Part shown: positions 22,672-29,257 of the stretch, one piece after another
Numbering within the stretch: position 1 is the stretch's first letter
How the letters are laid out: each line of letters opens with the position of its first letter
Assembly (NCBI GenBank): GCA_964648985.1
Contig: CAZYMS010000015.1
Coordinates: 1-34,653 of the forward strand
DNA from: JAEUSE01 sp964648985
GTDB taxonomy: Bacteria; Patescibacteriota; Doudnabacteria; UBA920
Direction of reading: 5' to 3'
Length of the DNA: 34,653 bases
The notes under the pieces: generated by a model
Told to the model about the DNA's origin: nothing
The model's input: only the letters and a program-made list of their open reading frames with translations
The model's database searches: none
Program-made: the position numbers and the translations under genes

Positions 22672-24174
22672 TTATTTTGGCACAAGCTCGCGCGACCTTT
22701 GTGACGCAACCGTCATGAACTGCTTTACTAACGGGTGAATAAATATGTGACTGCGGCGTATGGGGGCAGTTAAGGTAAGGCCTTCTAAACTTCTACAGCG
22801 GGACAACGCCACATAGGCCTGGCCTGAGTGGTGCACACCCTCGCTAAAGTCCATAACGACTTTGTCATACGTTTTTCCCTGTGACTTATGTACAGTAAGG
22901 GCCCATGCAGGCTTAAGGGGAAGCTGCGTGTATGAGCCATCGCTCACGGCAACTATTTTCCCAGTACTCGCATCGAGCGTATGCCGAAATGCATCCCAGG
23001 TGTGCAGGCCAATGTCATCGTAACTACCATCTTCAAATAACACCCGCACACCGTTCCTGCCCAAACCTACCACTTTGGCCACGTCGCCGTTTACCCACTT
23101 ACCGCCAGGGTCGTTATTTAACAGCATAACCTGCGCCCCCTCTTTTAAGTGCAGCTCAAACGAAGTAGGCATTTCATCTACCCCAAACCCGCCCTCTACT
23201 TCACCTTCATATACCCGACCTTTGCCCGGGAGCCGTTCCATGTGTTTGCTATTTACTTCCGCAACCTGCGTTTTTTTAGGCATAAGCCAAATGCGCAATG
23301 CTTCGCTAGCGCTTTCTGTAGTTACAGTGGTATCTACTCTACTGTTGAGCAAATCTAAATGCCTACGCTCTACTTCACCTTCCCGCACTGCATTGAGCGC
23401 TTCTATGAATTCCGCATCTGACTGACGATAGACTTTTGTAAGTTCAATAGGCGCAAATTGGTAGCTTTGCAAAGACTTGGCAGAAAAGAAAAACTCGCTA
23501 TTATAAAAACTTTGGAATATATGTTCTTCTTCGCGCTTCACCACTGGTGGCAACTGATAGAGGTCACCAATGAATACCAACTGCACACCGCCAAACAACT
23601 CTCCTGGCCGCGGACCATGAAGCTGGAGAAATGCGTTTATGCAGTCTACCCAGTCTGGGCGTACCATGGATATTTCATCTATAACCAATACATCCAGCTT
23701 TTTATAGAGCATGGCCTGCTCTCGGGACACGTACTGCTTTACGGTTTCAACTGTTATATCTGGCTTAAATTTAAAAAAGCGATGTATGGTCTGCCCTTGG
23801 ACATTAATAGCTGCCACTCCAGTAGGCGCCACTACTGCAACATTCTTTTTAGTGGTAGCACGAAAATATTTAAGCAACGTAGACTTTCCCGTACCTGCTT
23901 TACCCGTAAGGAACACGCCTTGCCTAGTATTTTCCAACAAGTGAAGAGCATACCGACTTTCTGGCGTGAGGTCTAGTTTTGGTTTTTCTAAAACTAATAC
24001 GCGCTGAGTTTTTCTACGAAAGCCCAGTCCAAACTTTGCCAAAGTAGAGCGCTGCACAATTGACGCATTCGGATCTGTATTGGTTGAACGCGCATATACC
24101 TTTTTGCCCTTTTTAAACTCTCGGACAAGCAACGCAAAAACTATGAAGGCTAATACCAATAATACTAATTCCAT
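22672..24174 (-). CDS. Pif1/RecD-like SF1B helicase with N-terminal membrane anchor
   Basis: A 500-residue helicase. Residues 1-19 ('MELVLLVLAFIVFALLVREF') form a strongly hydrophobic segment followed by basic residues, which would fix the protein at the membrane; this is unusual for the family. The core has Walker A 'GKAGTGKS' (91-98), 'VVAPTGVAAINVQGQTIH' (motif Ia), 'LVIDEISMV' (Asp166, Glu167), 'FIGDLYQLPPV', 'LTKVYRQ' and the C-terminal 'ALTVHKSQGKTYD' and 'YVALSRCRSLEGL'. It should unwind DNA or RNA-DNA using ATP in the 5'-3' direction. It resembles the 25920-27992 gene in its core and probably arose by duplication, though the two have different N-termini. Confidence 0.92.
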   Translation of the reverse strand: MELVLLVLAFIVFALLVREFKKGKKVYARSTNTDPNASIVQRSTLAKFGLGFRRKTQRVLVLEKPKLDLTPESRYALHLLENTRQGVFLTGKAGTGKSTLLKYFRATTKKNVAVVAPTGVAAINVQGQTIHRFFKFKPDITVETVKQYVSREQAMLYKKLDVLVIDEISMVRPDWVDCINAFLQLHGPRPGELFGGVQLVFIGDLYQLPPVVKREEEHIFQSFYNSEFFFSAKSLQSYQFAPIELTKVYRQSDAEFIEALNAVREGEVERRHLDLLNSRVDTTVTTESASEALRIWLMPKKTQVAEVNSKHMERLPGKGRVYEGEVEGGFGVDEMPTSFELHLKEGAQVMLLNNDPGGKWVNGDVAKVVGLGRNGVRVLFEDGSYDDIGLHTWDAFRHTLDASTGKIVAVSDGSYTQLPLKPAWALTVHKSQGKTYDKVVMDFSEGVHHSGQAYVALSRCRSLEGLTLTAPIRRSHIFIHPLVKQFMTVASQRSRELVPK

Positions 24175-24185
24175 ATGTGTACTTC

Positions 24186-24191
24186 ATTTTA
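24186..24191 (-). promoter_or_regulatory. -10 box (TAAAAT) of the membrane-anchored helicase gene
   Basis: TAAAAT on the minus strand, 11 bp upstream of ATG 24174, so the leader would be very short. The -35 region is weak. Confidence 0.4.
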
Positions 24192-24221
24192 CCGTGTTTA
24201 CCAAGTTGTGACCATGTGCGT

Positions 24222-24250
24222 TTGCGTAATATGAAAATGAACATTATACT
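24222..24250 (+). promoter_or_regulatory. Promoter of the 24331 gene
   Basis: -35 TTGCGT (24222-24227), 17-bp spacer, -10 TATACT (24245-24250). The leader would be about 74 nt and contains a short hairpin (GCGCC 24298-24302 with GGCGC 24309-24313) just before AGGAG. Confidence 0.75.
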
Positions 24251-24330
24251 AGGCCTATCCTGAGGCAAAAGCACGCTTCTGCCTTACACCTTTCCTCGCG
24301 CCGCCCAAGGCGCACAAAAAAGGAGTGGAC

Positions 24331-24708
24331 ATGAACCAAGCAGTATCGGTTTTAATTGCGATCGCATCTTTTTTGAGCGTTCACCAAGCTCAGGCCCAAC
24401 AAACCCAGGCCACCCCCAAAACAAAAATAGCGAGCTTCAGCATTTTGGTGCAGCAGGGCGGAACCAATAAACCCATCCCCAACGCATTGGTTACCGTAGA
24501 CAACACGCATAAACGGTATACCAACCAAAGTGGAGTTGCCACCTTCGAAAATGTGGAGCTAGTGGGAGACTCGCCCGCAAGCGTGGAGAAAAGCGGGTAT
24601 CAGTACGGTGCCCTTACAGTACGTATTGATAGCCCCGCCAACACCCAATACCGAATAGATATTGGGTACGCGGAAAGAATGCCAAAGAGGAGAAAAAAAC
24701 ACCGATAG
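24331..24708 (+). CDS. Small secreted protein with carboxypeptidase-regulatory-like domain
   Basis: A 125-residue protein. Residues 1-23 form a signal peptide ending in AQA ('FLSVHQAQA'). The mature part is one beta domain with 'KPIPNALVTVDNTHKRYTNQ' and 'GVATFENV', the carboxypeptidase-regulatory/CNA-B-like pattern, ending in a basic tail (RMPKRRKKHR). An in-frame GTG at 24325 lies inside the AGGAG ribosome site, so ATG 24331, 5 bp after AGGAG, is the start. It is the only plus-strand gene before 28.8 kb, has a canonical ribosome site, and is followed by a hairpin terminator. Function is unknown; it may bind a surface component. Confidence 0.8.
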   Translation: MNQAVSVLIAIASFLSVHQAQAQQTQATPKTKIASFSILVQQGGTNKPIPNALVTVDNTHKRYTNQSGVATFENVELVGDSPASVEKSGYQYGALTVRIDSPANTQYRIDIGYAERMPKRRKKHR

Positions 24709-24713
24709 CAGCA

Positions 24714-24750
24714 TAAGAGCCGGCAGGATCGCATTTCCTATCGGCTCTTA
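24714..24750. terminator. Hairpin between converging genes, with an alternative overlapping stem
   Basis: TAAGAGCCG (24714-24722) pairs with CGGCTCTTA (24742-24750). A competing stem joins CCGATAG (24702-24708, which includes the stop codon) with CTATCGG (24738-24744). The two cannot form together. The T-tract after it is poor (TTAATTATT). It lies between the ends of the 24331 gene and the SGNH gene. Confidence 0.6.
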
Positions 24751-24786
24751 ATTATTGTGCGCTTAATAGTGTTGAAACCGCGCTCA

Positions 24787-25500
24787 CTACTGCATTCTGC
24801 TCAAAAACGCATTTGCCCAATTTTGATACCCAGCATCGTTCGGATGAAAGCCGTCTGCTGCATATATGTCGCTCATGCTGAAAAACTGTTCCCAGCCGTA
24901 GTCGTGGACGTTCACCACTTTTACCCGGTCAGTTTCCAACGCTACTATAGATTTATTTAAACTACTATTCCGAAACTCAAGTAGTTGTATATATACCCAG
25001 GGCAAGAGCCACCCGCCCTTAAAGTTTGGCACTACCGCCAAATAGACAGTGGCATGTGTATTGCTAGTTATTTCTGCAATAATTTTTTCAATATTTGTAA
25101 GCGTTGTTTTGCGCGACCACAAGTGGGTGGCATCGTTGGCCCCTATCGATATAGTTACTATGTCTGGGTTAAAACTAATTATGTGAGCGAGCTGCTCGTC
25201 TATAACATCTTGCGTCTTAGCACCAGAAACTCCTACATTTTTATAGATAACTGCATTATTCTTGGATAGTTCTCGTAAGAGCAGGTACGGATAGGTTGTA
25301 TCTGCGCTACTCGCACCCTCACCCACTGCTGTGCTGTCCCCTGCTGCCATGTACCGAAGATCACTCCCCACACCAAGCACCTCGTCTTTTTGCACAAACC
25401 GTGGCAAGGCTGGTCTGTGGGTAACCTTGTAGCCGAACCAAACCAACACGAACGCGCTATATAAAATACATACTGCCAATACTATATACAAATATCTCAT
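24787..25500 (-). CDS. SGNH/GDSL hydrolase, membrane-anchored
   Basis: A 237-residue protein starting at ATG 25500, which overlaps the TspO stop as ATGA; the frame continues upstream but that part overlaps tspO. Residues 5-24 are a signal anchor. The SGNH blocks are complete: 'AAGDSTAVG' (Ser56), 'GVSGAKT' (Gly93), 'SIGANDATH' (Asn122) and 'ADGFHPND' (Asp216, His219). It is an extracytoplasmic esterase or lipase or acyl-hydrolase with unknown substrate. Cotranslation with TspO points to a shared membrane-related task. Confidence 0.9.
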   Translation of the reverse strand: MRYLYIVLAVCILYSAFVLVWFGYKVTHRPALPRFVQKDEVLGVGSDLRYMAAGDSTAVGEGASSADTTYPYLLLRELSKNNAVIYKNVGVSGAKTQDVIDEQLAHIISFNPDIVTISIGANDATHLWSRKTTLTNIEKIIAEITSNTHATVYLAVVPNFKGGWLLPWVYIQLLEFRNSSLNKSIVALETDRVKVVNVHDYGWEQFFSMSDIYAADGFHPNDAGYQNWANAFLSRMQ

Positions 25501-25895
25501 GAACGATTTAGGTAGGTAATAGTAAGCTGCAGCACAGTCGCAAAACACACCCACAACACGTAAGGAATATTGGCATATACGACCCACCGCGCATAGGGAA
25601 ATATAGCAACTAGAGCCCACACAAGCGTGCCAAGAACTAAAATAATGTCTATAGAAGCGAGCACATTACTCCTCAGTCCAAACTGCAACGGAGTAAACAG
25701 GGCATTGAATACCACATTCAATATAAACGGCAATACGACAATAAATGGTACTCGTTTTTGAATGTATAAGTACGCTACATAGCCATAACTTACCGCAATA
25801 ATGCCGTACAATACCGTCCACACCGGACCAAAGAGCCAGCTTGGCGGTGCCCATGCTGGTTTAATGAGTTGTGCATACCATGAATAACTTTGCAT
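25497..25895 (-). CDS. tspO: TspO/MBR family membrane protein
   Basis: A 132-residue protein with five membrane segments and the family signature: 'WYAQLIKPAWAPPSWLFGP' followed by 'VWTVLYGIIAVSYGYVAY'. TspO proteins bind porphyrins and other hydrophobic ligands and act in stress responses. CPR bacteria usually lack haem synthesis, so the ligand may come from a host or be non-porphyrin. Its stop overlaps the SGNH start by four bases, and it starts 24 bp after the Pif1-like gene ends. Confidence 0.92.
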   Translation of the reverse strand: MQSYSWYAQLIKPAWAPPSWLFGPVWTVLYGIIAVSYGYVAYLYIQKRVPFIVVLPFILNVVFNALFTPLQFGLRSNVLASIDIILVLGTLVWALVAIFPYARWVVYANIPYVLWVCFATVLQLTITYLNRS

Positions 25896-25919
25896 AGAAC
25901 TAATGTATTAATACTACAA

Positions 25920-27992
25920 TTACTTATGGAATGATTTCATAAATTGCACTACGCGGTCATCTAAAATTATATCTTTCTGCATAATAGGGTCTTTCAAATA
26001 GAGACCCTCCAGAGTACGACAGCGGGAGAGCGCGACATAGAGTTGTCCATGCGCAAATGTGCCAGTGGCCAAATCTACATAGACTTTATTAAATGTCTTA
26101 CCCTGGGCCTTGTGAATAGTCACTGCCCAAGCGAGTTTAAAAGGATATTGCGTAAATGAGCCGGTTACTTCGCTATCCAGAGTCTGCGTGGCCCCATCCA
26201 GAACAAACTTAAACATTTCCCAGGTATGCGGCTGCACATGGACAGTCTCGCCTGTCTCAAGTTCTATGACTACGGTGTCACTACTGGCCTGCTCTTCGGC
26301 GCCAAATTCGTACTCGTAGACCGGCTCATCCGTAAGGCCAGAGGGGAACCCTTTGTCCCTGACAGCTGTGTCACTACTTAACCACTCATGTGCAATGGTT
26401 GTAGGTCTGGGCGCGTCTACTTTCGTTCGGACAGAGGGTTCCCCTCTGGCACCTGCAGAAGAGATACCAACCACTTTGCCCATGGTACCGTTAACCCAGC
26501 GTTTGCGCTGGTCATTGTTCAGCATCATAACCTGGCTACCAATTTTTACTTGTAAGTCCAGGTCAGTGGGTAATTCTTTATTTTCAAAAGTGCCCCGTGC
26601 CGAGCCTTTATATGTTTTTAGCGGGGACGGAATTTTTTCTAAAAAGAAATTATTTACTTGCCGGGCGCGGGCATTTGTTGGAGTAAGATATATAGCGAAC
26701 TGTTCAAACGTAAACTTAGCACCCTGGGACTGCGCGCGGCTATTGAGTGCAGTTAAGTGGTTTTGCGATACCCGATTATTCCGGACTGCATTTAACACAT
26801 CTATAAACACTGGGTCGTGCTGGCGGTACATGTGTTTGAGACTAATGTGACGAAAGTTCGTAGTACGAAACACCTGAGAATCAAAGAAGTATGGACTGGC
26901 GTAGCTGTGGGCTGCACGTGGTGCATGATGCGCATCGGGGTCTTCATCTACGCCGTCAAACAACCCTGCAGCATGCGCGGCGACAGAGTCGCGCTGCCCC
27001 ATAAAGTCTTTTTCTACTGGAGGCAACTGGAACAAGTCACCAATGAATACCATTTGGATACCACCAAATGAAACATGTCCCGCTGGCCCATTGAGCCGTA
27101 GAAATTTATCTACACAATCCAGCAAATCTGCGCGCACCATGGATATTTCATCTATAACTATGGTATGCACCTTTTGCAAAAGCTTTTTCTTTGGCGCCCA
27201 CGAACCAAGCCGTTTTACTTTTTGTAGGGTAATGTCTGGCCCAAATCCGCAAAATGAATGAATGGTTTGCCCGCCCACATTGAGTGCTGCTACGCCTGTA
27301 GGTGCCAATACCACTACATTCTTTTTGGTAATGCTGCGAAAATACTGGAGCAGCGTAGACTTGCCTGTACCTGCTTCTCCGGTCAGAAACAGGTTCTCGT
27401 TGGTTTCGTCCATTATGTGCAGCGCCTCTTCTGACTCTACATTACCGGAAAAATCTATATTTTCGAGCGGCTCTTCCAAGCTACTTGCCCGCTTGGGCTT
27501 TTGAGCAATTAAGTCGGATCGCTTATACATTTCTATAGCACCAACAAGCTTTTCCAAACGATGGCGAATATGCTTATTTTCAATCCCACCCAGCAACTCG
27601 TTCATGCGTTTTACAAATGCTAAATATGTTTCTGCTTTTGCAGCTACATATTGCTCATACGCCTTGCGTAATACTTCGTCTTTCTCAGGACTAAATAAGC
27701 TTTCCACTTCTTTTTCTAAACCTTCTGCCCGATATTTGTCTTGTTCGTAGTCCCACCCTGGCACATCATCGAAATGCATTGCTAAACGCGCCTTTAGCCC
27801 GCCCACGGCGCGGCCAAAGTCTTTTACGAGCTGTTCTAAAAACGGATCAAAACTACGTCCTTGTTCTGATCGAAATTCTCTGTATGCTGCTTGTAGCCGT
27901 TCATCCTCTTCTTTGTCCCAACGCATACCCATGCGCGGGTGCGTTTTGCGAATTTCTTCCACAGAGTATTTTTTTGTTTGAGAATCATCCAT
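25920..27992 (-). CDS. Pif1-family helicase with duplicated Myb-like N-terminal helices and an in-frame palindromic insert
   Basis: A 690-residue helicase. Residues 24-70 and 98-150 are two similar helical repeats with Myb/SANT-like spacing ('RWDKEEDERLQAAYREF' and 'LFSPEKDEVLRKAYEQYVA'), probably DNA-binding. The core has 'GEAGTGKST' (205-213), 'VVLAPTGVAALNVGGQTIHS', 'IVIDEISMVRAD' (Asp281, Glu282), 'VFIGDLFQLPPVEK' and the terminal 'AVTIHKAQGKTFNKVYVD', 'LYVALSRCRTLEGL'. Compared with the other helicase here it has two inserts: about 329-362, and about 511-571, the second containing the 26337-26450 element. The core motors are intact, so the inserts appear tolerated. Confidence 0.92.
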   Translation of the reverse strand: MDDSQTKKYSVEEIRKTHPRMGMRWDKEEDERLQAAYREFRSEQGRSFDPFLEQLVKDFGRAVGGLKARLAMHFDDVPGWDYEQDKYRAEGLEKEVESLFSPEKDEVLRKAYEQYVAAKAETYLAFVKRMNELLGGIENKHIRHRLEKLVGAIEMYKRSDLIAQKPKRASSLEEPLENIDFSGNVESEEALHIMDETNENLFLTGEAGTGKSTLLQYFRSITKKNVVVLAPTGVAALNVGGQTIHSFCGFGPDITLQKVKRLGSWAPKKKLLQKVHTIVIDEISMVRADLLDCVDKFLRLNGPAGHVSFGGIQMVFIGDLFQLPPVEKDFMGQRDSVAAHAAGLFDGVDEDPDAHHAPRAAHSYASPYFFDSQVFRTTNFRHISLKHMYRQHDPVFIDVLNAVRNNRVSQNHLTALNSRAQSQGAKFTFEQFAIYLTPTNARARQVNNFFLEKIPSPLKTYKGSARGTFENKELPTDLDLQVKIGSQVMMLNNDQRKRWVNGTMGKVVGISSAGARGEPSVRTKVDAPRPTTIAHEWLSSDTAVRDKGFPSGLTDEPVYEYEFGAEEQASSDTVVIELETGETVHVQPHTWEMFKFVLDGATQTLDSEVTGSFTQYPFKLAWAVTIHKAQGKTFNKVYVDLATGTFAHGQLYVALSRCRTLEGLYLKDPIMQKDIILDDRVVQFMKSFHK
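26337..26450. repeat. 114-bp in-frame element with 22-bp terminal inverted repeats inside the helicase gene
   Basis: GCCAGAGGGGAACCC begins the left arm (26337-26358); the right arm (26429-26450) is its reverse complement with one mismatch in 22. The element is 114 bp, exactly 38 codons, and encodes residues 515-552. The paralogous helicase lacks this stretch: its sequence passes directly from 'AKVVGLGRNG' to 'VRVLFEDGSYDD'. The layout resembles Rickettsia palindromic elements, which insert in frame into coding genes. No clear target-site duplication is seen, and no other copy is in the window. Confidence 0.75.
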
Positions 27993-28011
27993 ATATATGT
28001 AACATTATCAA

Positions 28012-28054
28012 CAGAGTCTTTCCTCTACACAATATAGGAAAATACATGACTCTG
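28012..28054. repeat. Inverted repeat in the gap between the helicase and radC genes
   Basis: CAGAGTC (28012-28018) pairs with GACTCTG (28048-28054), and inside it TTTCCT (28019-28024) pairs with AGGAAA (28036-28041), leaving a six-base bulge. A second small stem, CCACTA (28055-28060) with TAGTGG (28069-28074), overlaps the radC stop. The gap (27993-28065) holds no gene; these may be a terminator for radC or an operator for the helicase gene. Confidence 0.5.
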
Positions 28055-28065
28055 CCACTAATGAA

Positions 28066-28737
28066 TTATAGTGGATTCTGGTCTTTAAGACTGCAGTAGC
28101 CTGTGCCCGTGACTATAACGTGATCTAGGAGCTGAATTCCTAGCAGCCTACCTGCATCGCTTAGCCGTTTAGTCACCGCCAAGTCTTCATTACTTGCTTC
28201 CAAGCTTCCTGAAGGATGGTTATGCGCCACTATAATATGCGAAGCTAAATGCTTAATAGCCGGCTCAAATACTTCGCGAGGATGGATAAGGCTTGCATTA
28301 AGTGTGCCAATTGATACAATCTCTTTTTGTATAACCTGATTTTGCGTATTTAAGAAGAACACGACAAAGTGTTCTTTTTTGCTCGCGCGTTCACCTGCAA
28401 GGTTTTCCCATACTTGCCGGGGACTAAGCACAAGTTCTGCCATTTTATCCTTAAGTAAACGGCGACCAAGCTCAAAACAGGCTACAATTTCAAGCGCTTT
28501 TATTTCCCCCACTCCATGGAGTTCTTGTAGCTGGGACACTGCTGCATTGGACAAGGAAGTTCCTTTGAACTTTTTCAGCACATCGTGCGCAACCGCAAGT
28601 ACATTCTTCTCCTTAGTGCCTGTACGAAGAAGAATAGCTAAAAGCTCTTCATTGCTGAGCTTGTCTGCGCCATATTTCACCAACTTTTCTCGTGGAGAGT
28701 TGATTTGCTCAATGTTCCTAATTTTAGATTTAGTCAT
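28066..28737 (-). CDS. radC: RadC-family JAMM-domain protein
   Basis: A 223-residue RadC. An N-terminal helix-hairpin-helix region ('LQELHGVGEIKALEIV', 71-86) is followed by the JAMM/MPN+ metal site: Glu139 in 'QKEIVSIG', His172 and His174 in 'AHNHPSG', Asp185 in 'SNEDLAVTK'. The fold is that of a metal-dependent isopeptidase; the cellular role is unsettled despite the historical link to DNA repair, and it is often near mobile or defence genes. AGGA lies about 12 bp before the ATG. Confidence 0.95.
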   Translation of the reverse strand: MTKSKIRNIEQINSPREKLVKYGADKLSNEELLAILLRTGTKEKNVLAVAHDVLKKFKGTSLSNAAVSQLQELHGVGEIKALEIVACFELGRRLLKDKMAELVLSPRQVWENLAGERASKKEHFVVFFLNTQNQVIQKEIVSIGTLNASLIHPREVFEPAIKHLASHIIVAHNHPSGSLEASNEDLAVTKRLSDAGRLLGIQLLDHVIVTGTGYCSLKDQNPL

Positions 28738-28807
28738 AATGGGTGCTTCCTAGGCTTATATGCAAAACATCTTACCACATACCACCTCAAGAAAATATAA
28801 ACTTAAG

Positions 28808-28841
28808 GTACCTTGCATAAAAAGGTACTATAGTATATACT
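28808..28841 (+). promoter_or_regulatory. padR-pspC promoter with an overlapping operator
   Basis: -35 TTGCAT (28814-28819), 16-bp spacer, -10 TATACT (28836-28841), with ATG 28854 12 bp further on. The inverted repeat GTACCTT (28808-28814), 7-bp spacer, AAGGTAC (28822-28828) covers the -35 box and spacer; a PadR dimer bound there would block transcription. It fits self-regulation, as is usual in the family. Confidence 0.6.
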
Positions 28842-28853
28842 CTATTTACTAAT

Positions 28854-29201
28854 ATGAGACCTATGGATAATGCATTTGACATAGACAACGCCAAAGCGCA
28901 GATGCGCAAGGGGATATTGGAATTTTGCACACTACTGGTTATAGCGAAAGGCCCTATTTACGCTAGCGATATTTTAAAGGAACTCAAGGAAGCAAACCTG
29001 CTCGTAGTAGAAGGAACCCTATACCCCCTTCTCTCTCGCCTCAAAACCGCAGGACTACTCTCCTACTCATGGGAGGAATCCAAAACCGGTCCGCCGCGCA
29101 AATATTACGAACTGACTACCGAAGGTAAAGCAGCATTGAAAATACTTAAAACCACCTGGCAAGAATTTAGTACGTCTATTAACACCCTCATCGGGCAATA
29201 A
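28854..29201 (+). CDS. PadR-family transcriptional regulator
   Basis: A 115-residue PadR winged-helix protein: 'QMRKGILEFCTLLVIAKGP' (helix 1), 'YASDILKELKEANLLVVEGT' (HTH), 'LYPLLSRLKTAGLL' and the wing 'GPPRKYYELTTEGKAAL'. The start could also be codon 4 (ATG 28863). It precedes a PspC/GIN envelope protein gene by 56 bp in the same direction, an arrangement seen in many bacteria, and probably represses this pair. An inverted repeat overlaps the -35 box. Confidence 0.92.
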   Translation: MRPMDNAFDIDNAKAQMRKGILEFCTLLVIAKGPIYASDILKELKEANLLVVEGTLYPLLSRLKTAGLLSYSWEESKTGPPRKYYELTTEGKAALKILKTTWQEFSTSINTLIGQ

Positions 29202-29257
29202 AAAGAATAATACCAGATTCCAGACTTCTCCCGAAGGTTTAGGAACAACACAATCAT

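Noticed and set aside
23458..23976. 172-codon plus-strand reading frame
   Set aside because: It lies opposite the Pif1-like helicase core, whose motifs are unambiguous.
24325..24330. GTG start for the small secreted protein
   Set aside because: The GTG overlaps the AGGAG ribosome site; ATG 24331 has correct spacing.
26874..27010. A second palindromic element in the other insert of the Pif1-like helicase
   Set aside because: Short inverted stretches (for example GATGCGCATC) occur, but no long terminal inverted repeats frame the insert.
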